Part shown: piece by piece, positions 27,216 through 37,879 of the stretch | Layout of the letters: each line of letters begins with the position of its first letter | Numbering within the stretch: position 1 is the first letter of the stretch | Assembly (NCBI GenBank): GCA_002104905.1 | Contig: MCFE01000584.1 | Location: 1-55,953, forward strand | Source of the DNA: Basidiobolus meristosporus CBS 931.73 | Taxonomy: Eukaryota > Basidiobolomycota > Basidiobolomycetes > Basidiobolales > Basidiobolaceae | Direction of reading: 5' to 3' | DNA length: 55,953 nt | Notes under the pieces: model-generated | What the model was told of the DNA's origin: nothing | Database searches by the model: none | Seen by the model: the letters and a program-made list of their open reading frames with translations, nothing else | Position numbers and translations under genes: made by a program

Positions 27216-30200
27216 ATGACAGGCTTGCAACTGGACCCTCCATTAATAATCCAGCACATTCAAGAAACATCATACGCTAACAAGTCCATCCAGTCCTTAA
27301 GAATGTCTGTCAACGTCCACCTCCCTGAATCCAGCCCTGTCTGCATCCTTGCCCTCATAGATTCTGGTGCTTCCTCCTGTTTCATTGACCAGTTATTTGT
27401 CCAGAAGCACCAAATCCCACTGTCCTGAAATCCTGACCTGTCCAAGAAGAAGTTATTGATGGAAGATCCCACTCTTCTGGTGCTGTTACCCATGAGACAT
27501 GTCTACTCCAGCTGTCCAGTACTGGTCACCAAAAGACACTAGCCTTCAACATCATCAACTCTCCCCACTACTCTGTAGTCCTTGGAAGCTCATGGCTTAG
27601 TCACCATATCCTAGCTATCAACTGGAAGACCAAAATCCTGACATTCCCCAGAATCCACCATGTCAACTTTATGAAACCACCTGATTTTCAGGTAAAGAAG
27701 TATCTTTTCCTAAGCTACCCCAGACCCAGGAGCCCATTGTCACTGAGGGAACCCTCTTCAATGGAATATCTGCCAAGCATCAAGAGTTTGCCCATGTCTT
27801 TGACAAGAAGAAAGCCAAGCTACTCCCAGCCCATGGACCCTATGCTTGTCCCATCAACCTTGAAGAAGGAAAAACCCCACCTTTTGTTCCTATTTACAAC
27901 CTCTTGCAACCCAAGTTGAAAGAACTCCATGCCTATACTCAAGAAAACCTCCAGAAAGGTTTTATTCAGCACTCTAAGTCCCAAGCTGGTGCCCCAATCC
28001 TCTTTGTCAAAAAAAAGGATGGTACCCTAAGAGTGTGTGTAGACTACTGTGTACTGAATAAGACCACAATCAAGAACCAGTATCCATTGCCCCTGATCAA
28101 CACCCTGTTGGATCAACTGTCTGCTGCCAAAGTATTTACTAAGATTGACCTCAGAGGAGCATATAACCTTGTCAGGATCAAGCCTGGTGATGAATGGAAA
28201 ACTGCGTTCAGAACAAGATATGGTCATTTTGAGTATACAGTTATGCCATTTAGTCTCACCAATGCCCCAGCTATCTTTCAACACCTGATGAATGACATAT
28301 TCCGTGAATGCCTTGGCTAATTTGTGGTTATCTACCTTGATGACATCTTGATCTACTCTAAGACCCAAGAAGAGCATAATTCCCATGTCAAGAAAGTCTT
28401 GACCAAACTTGACACTGCTGGCCACTATGCCAGACTGGAGAAATGTGAGTTTGACCAGAAAGAAGTTGAGTGCTTAGGTTATCTTATCAGCTCAAATGGA
28501 ACACAAATGGACCCCATGAAAGTAGAAGCCATCTAGTCATGGAAAACTCCCTGTTCTGTAAAAGAAGTGCAGTCCTTCCTTGGATTTGCCAAATTCTATT
28601 GTAGATTTATGGCCAACTACTCCAAGATAGCAACTCCCTTGACAAAGCTCACCCAGAAGAATCTGCCTTTTGCCTGGAATGAGGAACAGTCCAAGTCCTT
28701 TAATTCCATCAAGAAATCCTTCCTGTATGCTCCCCAGCTTGCTTACCCTGACCCTGAGAAACCTTTCATCATAGAAGCTGATGCCTCTGACTTTGCATTT
28801 GGTGCAGTCCTTTCTCAGTACAATGACAAGAATGTACTACACCCTATTGCATTCTACTCCTGGAAATTTACTCCAGCTGAAGTAGACTATGATATCTATG
28901 ATAAGGAACTACTTGCAATCATTGTTGCCTTTGAACAATGGAGACAATACCTTGATGGTGCAGCCCAAAAGATAAAGATCTTCTGTGACCACAAGAACCT
29001 TGAGTACTTTACCATCCCAAAAGTACTCAACCAGAGACAAGCACCTACATCTAGTCAATTACATCATCTACCACAAGTACCAATTGTTTGTTCCAGACCT
29101 TGATACCCAGTTGGATATCATCCATTCTTGCCATGATTCAATGGCTGCAGGACATTTTGGTACTGCTAAAACCCTGAATGCAATCAAGAGGGACTTCTGG
29201 TTACCCAAGATGATATCTCTTATCAAGGAGTACCTCCAATCCTGTGATACATGTAACTGTGTAAAATCTGCTAGACACCAGCCATATGGGCTTCTCCAAC
29301 CCTTGCCAATCCTGGACCAGCAATGGAAATCACTTTCAATGGACTTCATCACTGACCTCCCAGAATCTAACCAATTCAATTTAATCCTAGTAGTGGCAGA
29401 TTGGCTCACCAAGATGGCTCACTTCATTCCCTGCTCAAAGAACATAGATGCAAAGGAGACTACCCACTTAGTGATCAAGAACATTTTCAGGCTCCATGGT
29501 ATCCCCAGTGACATTGTATCACATAGAGGACCCCAGTTCATATCAAAATTCTGGAAACACTTCATCCAATATCTTGGTGTGCATGTCAAGCTCTCAACTG
29601 CTTTCATCCACAGTCAGATGGCCAAACTGAGAGAATTAACCAGATTGCTGAGCATTACCTCTGGTGCTCTATTAACTATCAGCAGGACAACTAGACCCAA
29701 CTGCTACCACTTGCAGAGTTTGCCAATAACAACTCATGTAATGGTGCAACAGGTCTCACTACATTCTATGCAAATTATGGTTTTCATCTGCATATTTGAT
29801 ATTCAGATCCCAACAAACACTATGAGCCCCCCAGCAGCTGAACATGCATCAACAATTCTAGAAATCCAAGAAACACTCAAGAAAGAACTATCCTTAGCAC
29901 ATGAGGGGTACAAGAAGTTTGCAGACAACAAACGGCAGCCTAGCCCCAAGCTTAATGAAGGAGATTTAGTATGGCTCTTGAGAAGAAATATTACAACCAG
30001 CCGCCCTTATGACAAATTAGACTACAAGAGACTAGGTCCATTCAAGCTCAAGAAGAAACTTAGTCTAATTGTATACCAACTACAGTTGCCACCAAGTATG
30101 AAAATTCATGGCACATTCCTTGTGTCCCTCCTAAAACCATTCAACAAAAGTACTCTACCCAACCAGCACCCAGCAAGTCCCCCAGCCATCCAAGTGGACA

Positions 30201-30421
30201 AACACTAAGAGTTTGAAGCTCAGCAAGTGTTGGATTGAAAGTACATAAGATCCTAACTTCACTATCTGGTAGATTGGGTTGGTTACAGCCCAAATGATCA
30301 AACTTGGGAACCAGCAGCAAACCTAACATACTGCCAAGATCTAGTTGCCCTATTCCACCAGATATCCCCTAAAAAGCCAAAGCCAAAAGCTTTAGGAGTG
30401 CCCCGCAAAAGAGGAGAATAG
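27216..30421 (+). pseudogene. pol: pol of the chromovirus: protease, RT, RNase H, integrase, chromodomain
   Basis: Protease: active-site motif DSGASSCFID near 27361. A connecting region follows (27750-27900). RT: about 27950-28480, with [17 protein letters not shown] and the catalytic YLDD at 28333-28344. RNase H: about 28780-29035 (EADASDFAFGAVLSQ, YDIYDKELLAI). Integrase: about 29100-29900 with a zinc-binding HHCC region (AGHFGTAKT, SCDTCN) and the first catalytic Asp (SMDFITDLP); the second is replaced in SHRGPQF, and the glutamate region is frameshifted near 29610. A chromodomain lies at 30193-30380 (YLVDWVGY, TWEPAANL). In-frame stops occur after CLG (28318), after EAI (28534) and three times in the chromodomain. 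RNase H and integrase are joined with material missing near 29040. Confidence 0.85.
30407..30418 (+). other. Polypurine tract
   Basis: AAAAGAGGAGAA just before the 3' LTR at 30422; the expected primer site for second-strand synthesis. Confidence 0.65.
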
Positions 30422-30954
30422 TGTCATGATCATATGTCATCCCTGGTCTCCAGTTATCTAGCCAAACCAAGTCAGTGAAGAAATCCAAGTTCCTTCTAGA
30501 AAGTTCTTCTACATTCTGGCAACTTCTTGAAAGCTCCAAGTCAACATTACACAATGGAACATTCTATGGAAGCTTCCTGTTAGAATTTATGTAGTCCCAT
30601 GCCACATAAGGTAGCTACATGTCACATGATCAGCTGACCTCTGACATATCTCCGTGAGATATTCCAGTCTGTTCTTTAGTATATTCTATCTTGGCACACT
30701 TACTGTGCCTCATCCCAGAACCCAATCAGTATTAGCCAATATCTCTTGGCATCCATATTGCCAAAAAGTATATATAGTCCTATCCCCCCTTATGTATTCC
30801 TCAGTCTGATAAACACAGGTCTTCAATAAACAGCCTTGCCTTGAAAATCCACCTTGCCTTGGAAACACATCTTGCCTTGTTGATCCACACCTAAGTCCTT
30901 TCCTGGTCCTGCCTTGCCTAGCTCTACTCTCCTGCCTTGTGTCTACTCATGACA
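30422..30954 (+). repeat. 3' LTR of the chromovirus
   Basis: 533 bp, TGTCATGATC...CTCATGACA; its ends form an 8-bp inverted repeat (TGTCATGA/TCATGACA). Confidence 0.9.
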
Positions 30955-30959
30955 CCTTG
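30955..30959. repeat. Target site duplication, right (CCTTG)
   Basis: CCTTG directly after the 3' LTR, matching 25319-25323. Confidence 0.85.
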
Positions 30960-31349
30960 TGTTGCTGGAAACATACACATCTCACAATCATAAGCTTGGT
31001 TGCTGCCACCAAGGTAATGAAAACCTCATGAGTCTATGCTAAGAACATTTTAGTGCTTTGACAGTATATTCCTGCACCCCACTGGATTATTGCCACACTT
31101 ATTTGTGCTCTGCTATTCTCTTAGTCTGAAATCTATATTGAAAGGCAAAGAAATTGACTTGTACCTGGGAGATATCTAGCTTACTTTGGTTAAGTTGTCC
31201 CAATGGAAATAAGTTGCTTATTGCATCCAGCTCAATGTTACCTCATAAGACTGATTAGTAACATACTGAGGCCACTTGGATTATCAAAATCAGCAGAATA
31301 GGTTTCCCTACTTTAACATCTGTGCTTCACATTTTTCAGCTCATTAAAC

Positions 31350-32290
31350 AAGTCCCTAAACACAACACTAACATTAAGGCCAACCCCTCACTCAACAGGT
31401 TGCTTCATTAATATTCACCATCAATAAGTATTTTTGCTGTAATGCCCTTTTTAACAACTGTAGCTGGAACCCTACGGCTTTATGCCATAGTTTTTTCACT
31501 TGGTGCCATATGTCATGGTCTTCATCCAGTACTGCAAAGTCTGGTACTTTATCTGTCAGGCTTTGCAATGATTCCTTGCAATATTCAAGTGCATTTTCTA
31601 GAACACTGCTCCTAAAGAAATGCTGCAACCTCTCAGTGTGCCTATTAATGCTCCAAAATTCCTCTGTAGGCATTATGATATTGTTTTGAGTTTGTGACAT
31701 TGTTGCTTTGTTAGTCAGTAGGATCTCCACTCCATCTGCAATTGAGGATGTGGAGGCAGTGGTTTTTAAAATGCCTTTCTCTGCAAGCTCATCTACCTCA
31801 CTGGAGTATAGAGCAACTGGCTGTACTTTCCTTACTGAGAAAACAGCTGTTGTCTTGTTGGTAGTGCTTGGCTATTATGGGATTCAGCCTGTTGTGGGCC
31901 AATGTGTTAATTGGCAAGCACTGCAGCTTTTCTCTTATGCTTCCCTGTCTCTGACATGGGTAGGCTTTTCTCTATTTACCTGTACATTTGTCACCCCAAA
32001 CTCTTCACCAATAATTGGACAAGAGCTTCTTCTGTTGTGCTATGTTTTCTTCTAGATGATTCCTGCACTAGTACATCCATTATTGCCTGCTTGACTCTTG
32101 CTGGCACTCTCCTGGTAGCCTGATATTTCTTTGCCACTTGTTTCAAGCTTTCAGCTATGCTTGTAATAGGCTCCCAAGGAAGCTCCAGGTTTTTGTCACC
32201 ATCAGGCCCTTGTCTGCTACTTTGACAATGTGCTTTGTGTATTGAACTATATTTTTTCCTTAATAACCCAATGAAGAATTACTGTGATGA
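31350..32290 (-). pseudogene. ORF2 remnant of a Tnp2 transposon (copy A1)
   Basis: On the minus strand, 31392-31730 encodes a segment (NKATMSQTQNNIIM, RHTERLQHFFRSS, NALEYCKESLQSL, AVGFQLQLLKRAL) homologous to the C-terminus of the ORF2 protein at 32712-33818. Further upstream, to about 32290, pieces of the internal repeat region can be followed in broken frames. The end (AAGTCCCTAAACACAACACTAACATT near 31350-31375) resembles the same point of the next copy (32655-32679). It is a truncated copy lying in tandem with the next one. Confidence 0.6.
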
Positions 32291-32711
32291 TCCTGTCAAA
32301 AGGCCATCACATATTGAAAGTCTTGTGACTAAGAGGTACTGATCCTGTAAGGACACCATGCAGAGACCATTGAAAAATAATTGCACCCCCAGATTTCACA
32401 AAAAACTTGGTCAAAATTTTTCATCCCAACAATATATTAGTGGCTTTTGATTAGTTCCCTGCCAATTTTCTCACTTTCTGATCCTTGACATTTAATCACC
32501 TCCTGCATTTGTGTACACTGATTGGTTATTGCCTCTTTTTCAGGCTCCTTACCTCCTGGCTCAACTGTTTCTCTTACTTTTAATGCATACAAATTGATTT
32601 ATTTCTGATGAAACTTCAGTAGTACCTCAATTGCCAATTGTAGTGACCTATTCAAGTCCCTATACCCTACACTAACATTTAGCCCAACCTCACACTCAGC
32701 AAGTAACACCA

Positions 32712-34351
32712 TTAAGATCCACCACTCATAAGTGTTTCTGCTGTAACACTCTGTTTCCATGACTCCTGCAGGAACCCAACAGCTTTATGCCACTGCTCCT
32801 TCACTGGATCCCACACATCCTGGTATTTAACCAGCACTGCAAGGTCTAGCACCTCATCTGCCAGCTTTTGCAATAAATCCTTGCAATATTTAAGTGGGTT
32901 TTCTTGAGCACTGCTTGTGAAGAAGTCCTGCAACCTCTTGGTGTACCTATTAATGTTCAAAAGTTTGACCAAAGGCACCATGATACACTTTTGAGTTCTT
33001 GACATTGTTGCCTTGTTTATCAGTGGGATCTCCACTCTGTCAGCAATGGAGGATGTGGAGGCTGTGGTAGAAAAATTGCCTTTTTCAGCAAACTCATCTA
33101 CCCTGCTGGAGTATAGCTCAGCTGCCTGTGCTTCCAACTCTTGTAAAAACAACTGTTTTCTTGTTGGTGATTCTTCTTGGCCATGATGGGATTCAGTCAG
33201 TTCCAGGCTTATGGTGCTAATTGGCAAGAACTGCAGTATTTTTTGTATGCTTCCCTGTCTCAGGCTTGGGTAGACACTTTTCCCTTTACCTTTTCCTTTA
33301 TCACTGCTGCATTGTCCAAGTGCTTCTAGTAATGAACTACATACTTTCCCTGATAAATTCTGCTCTAATGCATCTGTTTTGGCCTGCTTGTCCCTTGCTG
33401 GCACTCTCCTGGCAACTTGACATTTCTTTACCACTTGTTTTGAGCTCCCAGCTGTAGTTGTAATGGGCTCCTGAGAAAGCAGCTGGTTTTTATTGCTGCT
33501 ACTTTGACTGAGTGCTTCTTGAGTGGTCCTATGTTTTTTCCTTGATAAATGTTGTGCTAGTGCATCTATATCTGCCTGTTTGTCCCTGATTGGCACTCTT
33601 CCAGCTACCTGACATCTCTTTGACACTTGTTTGGAGCTTTTGGCCCTGCTTCTAACAGACTCTTGAGGAAGCCACTGGTTTTTAGCCATGCAACCCTTTT
33701 TCTTCTGCCTTTGATAGTTTCTGCTATTCTTAAGATACCTTTTTAGCAAACCAATGCTGGCCCAAAGTCCTTTTGCCTGTTTGAATCCAGGATAATGCTC
33801 ATGGAGCAAGTCAATCACATTCTGCTGGCCTTGAGTTCCTGATGGTTCTATGGTATGCTGGCCTCAAGGTGATGGTACACTAGACTTCTGACCTCTGGGC
33901 ACTGTTGTTGTGCTTCAAAGACAGAATGGTGTTCCTCTGCTTTTACACCAGGAAATGGCTCAATTCTTGGCTGTGACATTGTGCTACTTGAGTTCCTTCT
34001 TTATAGCAAAGATACTGCTTTCTCTACCTGGGATATTGATTGCTCCACACATATTATCCACTCATCTTGTTTCTGGACTACTTTGTGACTTCTCTGTGTC
34101 ATTAAATATATACTATCAGCCACCGCACCTAATTGCTTCATCAATGCTTTTGTATGTGCTGACAAAATACTTGCTGATATGGGGGGTGGTGATATTATAA
34201 TGGCCACTTGCTGGTCTTTAACTGAAGGTACTGCATTTACAACACCCTCATTGGCCTGAGCAAAACAGACAGCTTGTAGCTCCACAGATGTTCTCAATTG
34301 CCTACTTGACTGAGAGCCTGAGGAGTACGCATTATTATATTCAGTGGGCAC
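32712..34351 (-). pseudogene. ORF2 of the Tnp2 transposon, repeat-containing protein of unknown function
   Basis: Two open stretches: 34001-34351 (N-terminal part: SQSSRQLRTSVELQA, KDQQVAIIISPPP, SAHTKALMKQLGAVAD) and 32712-33818 (368 codons). The latter starts LLHEHYPGFKQAKGLWAS and then holds two copies of a repeat of about 70 aa with consensus KxCQVAxRVPxRDKQAxxDA, LxxxLS and EALSQSSS, followed by a Lys-rich patch and a C-terminal helical region (NINRYTKRLQDFF, QWHKAVGFLQ). The region between 33818 and 34001 is broken. The copy at 43495-44894 has the same layout. The basic repeats suggest nucleic-acid binding, perhaps as an accessory transposition factor (inference). No known domain is recognised. 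Confidence 0.6.
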
Positions 34352-34716
34352 ACTGTCAACATGGCCTTTTTGGATGTAGCCCTGCTTGTTGAACTGAATG
34401 TCAGAGCAAGCTGTTGTTCAGTCATTCTTCTGCTGCTGTCAGAGGCAGGGTTTGGTTGAGAACCAGACAACTTTGCTTAATTTTTTGGCAGCATATATAT
34501 GGAACTGGGTCAAACCAATGGGAAAATAGTGTTATATATATGTGGGTATGTGATACCAAAACTTTATTTATAATGCTTACTATGGTGGGTCATCATGTGG
34601 ATGTTACATTCATTCAGTGCAATGTCTCAAATACAAGACTGTCTCAAACTCACATGAGTATTGACCAAAATGTGATATAGTAGTCTTACATTGTTGAGGG
34701 TCAAACTGTTTGCCCC

Positions 34717-37270
34717 ATGGGCAAGACCACTTTGATTCAACTCCATAAGAGAAGAGAAAAAAGACCATGTGGCTATTGTAGCAAGCCTCTCAGCCATGAA
34801 GCATGCAAAGTGCATAGGAAGTATTACAGGCATCAAAGCCAGTGTTTTGCCACACAAGTTAAACTTGACCATTCATCAGTCACTACTCTGCCAATATTAT
34901 CTTGCCAGCCAGTTGATACTTCTATATTGGCACTTGGTCATCTTTGTAACCTTGCGCAAACTGAGTCAGGTTAGTTTGTGGCATCTTTAGGCTCACCTCA
35001 GCCTTCTGAAAATAGCATGCAGAGTGACAGCTCTGAGAATGAAGACTCACTGTTGCAATGCAAGAATATATCCCCTAACAATAGTACCATGTATGAGCCT
35101 GGTCAAATCCCAATATGTAATGAGGCAGCACCCATTGAAACAAATGCCAAGGATACTTTATGGAGCCAAGTGAGCCCAGTAATCCATCTACTGGTGAATG
35201 ATGTAATGTTGTAGCTAGAGAAGTGGCACAATTGCACTGGTATCAATAATGGTGGCCTTGGGAATTGACTACTACTTCTTGCCAGAATCATTCTGGGATG
35301 CAACTTATTATGTACATAGTACAAGTGGACAACCATCATGCAGCTAGGAACATATGACACAGAGACTGTCCTGATTCCAGAATGTGTCAGCAGTTGCACA
35401 GCATTCACATCCAAAAATGCCACCATTGCAACATGTTGAAATTGTCAGGAATCAACCACCATTGAGGGAAAGTATTGTTCAGACTCCAGATAACTTCCAG
35501 TAATACCACATTTAAAGAAGCTCATCCAGTCCAACAAATATTGCAAAGCTATAAAGTACCACACTCAGTATCAATGAAGTGCAAACATATCAGATATATT
35601 TGATGGCAGACATTACAAACAGCTAAGAAGCAAGGGCTACTATGAAGGTATTTACAACCATGCCTTTGCTTTAGCACTTGATGGATTCTCATTAAACAAG
35701 TACTCTACCGTTGAATATTGCTGGCCACTGATTCTCATCCACCTGAATCTGCCAACTATCTTACAGTATCAGAGCCAAGATCTGATGGTAGTCTGACTGG
35801 TATCTGGGCCTAAATTGCTGTCCAACCTGGATTGCTACCTGTATCCATTGCTGGATGAATTTAGTATGCATTCCAGCAAAATAATAGTAAATGGTCATCA
35901 TGTCAGAGTGCTTATTGCTATCTGCAATGAAGATAATCCAGCCATCAGCAAGATAGCTGGCTTTCCTGGGCACAATGGACAGTATTGATGTCAAATGTGT
36001 GAGATCCAGGGATTTATTTGATAACTCACATACATTATTATTACCCAAATACCAGCACTAAAAACATCATCTTCTCACAGAGAGAATGTACAGAAGTCAG
36101 CTTGCAATTGCAGTAAAGTTGGCAAGCTATAGGCTATCAGCCAGAATATGGAATCAATTGGAAACCAGAGATACTTAGTATTGAGGGTATCTCTTGGAGC
36201 AATAGCTTTCCACTGGGAGCAACGCATTTACTTTTCAACATTCTCCATATACTGATGACTAAGCTTTACATGTGGCATTTCAAGCAAGTGAGCCCTTCAA
36301 GATACCAGAGATCTTTGAAAGAATTGGCAAGATATTGCAGAATATCTGCTACCCTAAGTATTTCTCATGGGCTCCAATCAATATTAATATGCATATGCTA
36401 CAATAAAAATGCAAAGACTGGATGAACTGGCTATGTATTTATGCAAGTAGCCTTCTGAAGCCATTCCTACCAAGGGTACATTCAAAGCATTGGGAGTCAT
36501 ATGTGGACATTGTAGGAATATTTATCCAAAAGCAGAAAACCAATGCCAACTTGACACATCTACAGCAGTTGTACAAGGAGTTTGTCACAGGATTTGGGCA
36601 GCTACTCTATAAACATAAAGCTGAACTTGTAGATTTCTGCTGCTACTGTATCCAGTCTCTATTCCTTCCGGCTTGGTGTGCGGAGAATTTTGGGCCTTGC
36701 TTCACCTTTTGGGAGTTTCCTATGGAGTGGATGTGTAGGGAGATAAAAGGACAAGTCCGGTTGCAGATACTACCATATCCTAATCTCATCAAGAATATTA
36801 CCTTCAAGTCTGTGATGAATATGATTAGTTGGTATATGGAGGACAGCCAGGAAGAGCTGAGAGATACTGAGGACAGATGTGCACATAGAGACACCTATGC
36901 CTATGGAATTAGGAAGCTATGCAACCCCAATGTCTGGGTAATCAGTTAAGTGATGCAAAGTTGGGAAGGGTGCAACAAGCAACTAATTTTGATTAGGAAA
37001 GCTCTACCAAAGTATGCCTGGTTTCTCTTGATCACAAGCCAACTTCTACACCATTCAAAACAGAATTCACACAAACAAAAGCCTGAGCACACCAATAAGA
37101 GGACTAGAATCCAGCAGGGAGAAGGAATACATTGGCTAAATACCAAAAAGTTCTTTGAGGATATTCAGGAGGTATACATGGTAGATGTGGTGGCAACCAA
37201 GCCCATGTTTGCAAGAAGATATTTAACCTGCAGTAAAAAGTATATGGCAGCTTTGCAAGTATCACACTAA
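34717..37270 (+). pseudogene. Tnp2-type transposase (CACTA/EnSpm-like), decayed
   Basis: Read across several frames: a Cys/His motif (RPCGYCSKPLSHEACKVH, about 34755-34815), an acidic region (34978-35214), a region with IPHLKKLIQS near 35510, then the Tnp2 core: FDGRHYKQLRSKG (35598), FALALDGFSLN, WPLILIHLNLPTIL, SGPKLLSNLDCYLYPLLDEF (about 35800-35865) and EDNPAISKIAGFPGHNGQY followed by CQMCEIQG (about 35930-36015). The second half is open at 36422-36949 and holds FGPCFTFWEFPMEWMCREIK, the pattern that follows Tnp2 in fungal and plant CACTA-type transposases. At least five stops interrupt it. Confidence 0.75.
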
Positions 37271-37441
37271 AAAGCCATAAAAGTGAGGTGAAAGAAGCAT
37301 GTCAATTGCGGCAGGTGTATGCATTTGTAGAGGTTGGTAAGCAGGGGGCCATAGTTTTTTGAATTGAACTATATGTGGAATACCTAAGGTAGTAGTGGGT
37401 AAGCAAATATAGAGGGGTGATTATACAGTGAAATATATGAT

Positions 37442-37696
37442 TTGCGCAAGGGGAGGCAGAAAAAGAAAATACCAATTAGTAAATTGGCATGGCAGCATTG
37501 TACAGAACTACCTGTAGGCTGCTATACAGCCATGATGATGCCATCAAAGACTTGCAATGAGGCCATCAAGACACCATCAAGTTTTTTGTCATATAAGGCA
37601 ACTAGATGTACTGGCTGGTTAGATCTGTTCAAAATAGTCAAAGAACACATTAAGACCACAACAATGCCATGCAAATATTGCTATAGCAGTGATTAA
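37442..37696 (+). pseudogene. Conserved distal segment of the Tnp2 transposon
   Basis: An 84-codon open frame lies in a block (37270-37880) that is also present downstream of the transposase at 41205-41740 (reverse strand), 25010-25200 (reverse strand) and, more weakly, 1050-1330. Frame breaks in the other copies make coding uncertain; it may be the last exon of the transposase or a non-coding terminal region. Confidence 0.35.
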
Positions 37697-37879
37697 ACTC
37701 TGTCAAGTTTTTTACTTTATTTGGTAGTAGATTTAGTAAAACACCATTGAGATTCTGTCACCAAATTGTTAAGAGGGTCACTAATTCCAGGCTGCTGGTA
37801 TTTTGACAGTCTCCAAGCAGGATTCTGATGGCTGATCTAGATTGGGTCTACCCATGGGGCCAAATTATTATTCATAGGG

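Larger units (their letters stand above)
25324..30954 (+). mobile_element. Ty3/gypsy chromovirus, full length but inactive
   Basis: 5,631-bp LTR retrotransposon. The LTRs begin TGTCATGA and end TCATGACA (TCATAACA in the 5' copy), and CCTTG flanks both sides (25319-25323 and 30955-30959) as a 5-bp target duplication. Domain order is gag with a CCHC knuckle, protease, RT, RNase H, integrase, chromodomain, which places it in the chromovirus branch of Ty3/gypsy. Stops, frameshifts and a deletion make it non-autonomous. The LTRs differ by many substitutions and a gap of about 13 bp, so insertion was not recent. No convincing tRNA primer site was found after the 5' LTR. Confidence 0.92.
25010..31270 (-). 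mobile_element. Old Tnp2 transposon remnant split by the chromovirus (copy E)
   Basis: The pieces 25010-25323 and 30955-31270 together align, in order, with 41530-42130 of the minus-strand copy at 41.2-45.3 kb. Left landmarks: ACTTTATTATTCCACCTCCCC against TTTTCTTTTCTACCTCTCC, GGTATTCCACAT, and GCAAAGTTACCATATGCCTTG against GCAAAGTTGCCATATCCCTTG. Right landmarks: CCTTGTGTTG against CCTTGTATTG, AAGCTTGGTTGCTGCCA, and GTTGTCCCAATGGAAATAAG against GTTGCCCTAATGAATATTAG. The retroelement at 25324-30954 interrupts it. Only the distal, transposase-3' side of the element is left and no frame is open. Confidence 0.7.

Noticed and set aside
31366-31370. CACTA as the transposon terminus (also at 32670 and, reversed, 45099)
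   Set aside because: Homology between copies A2 and C continues more than 200 bp beyond this CACTA, so it is inside the element and not its end.
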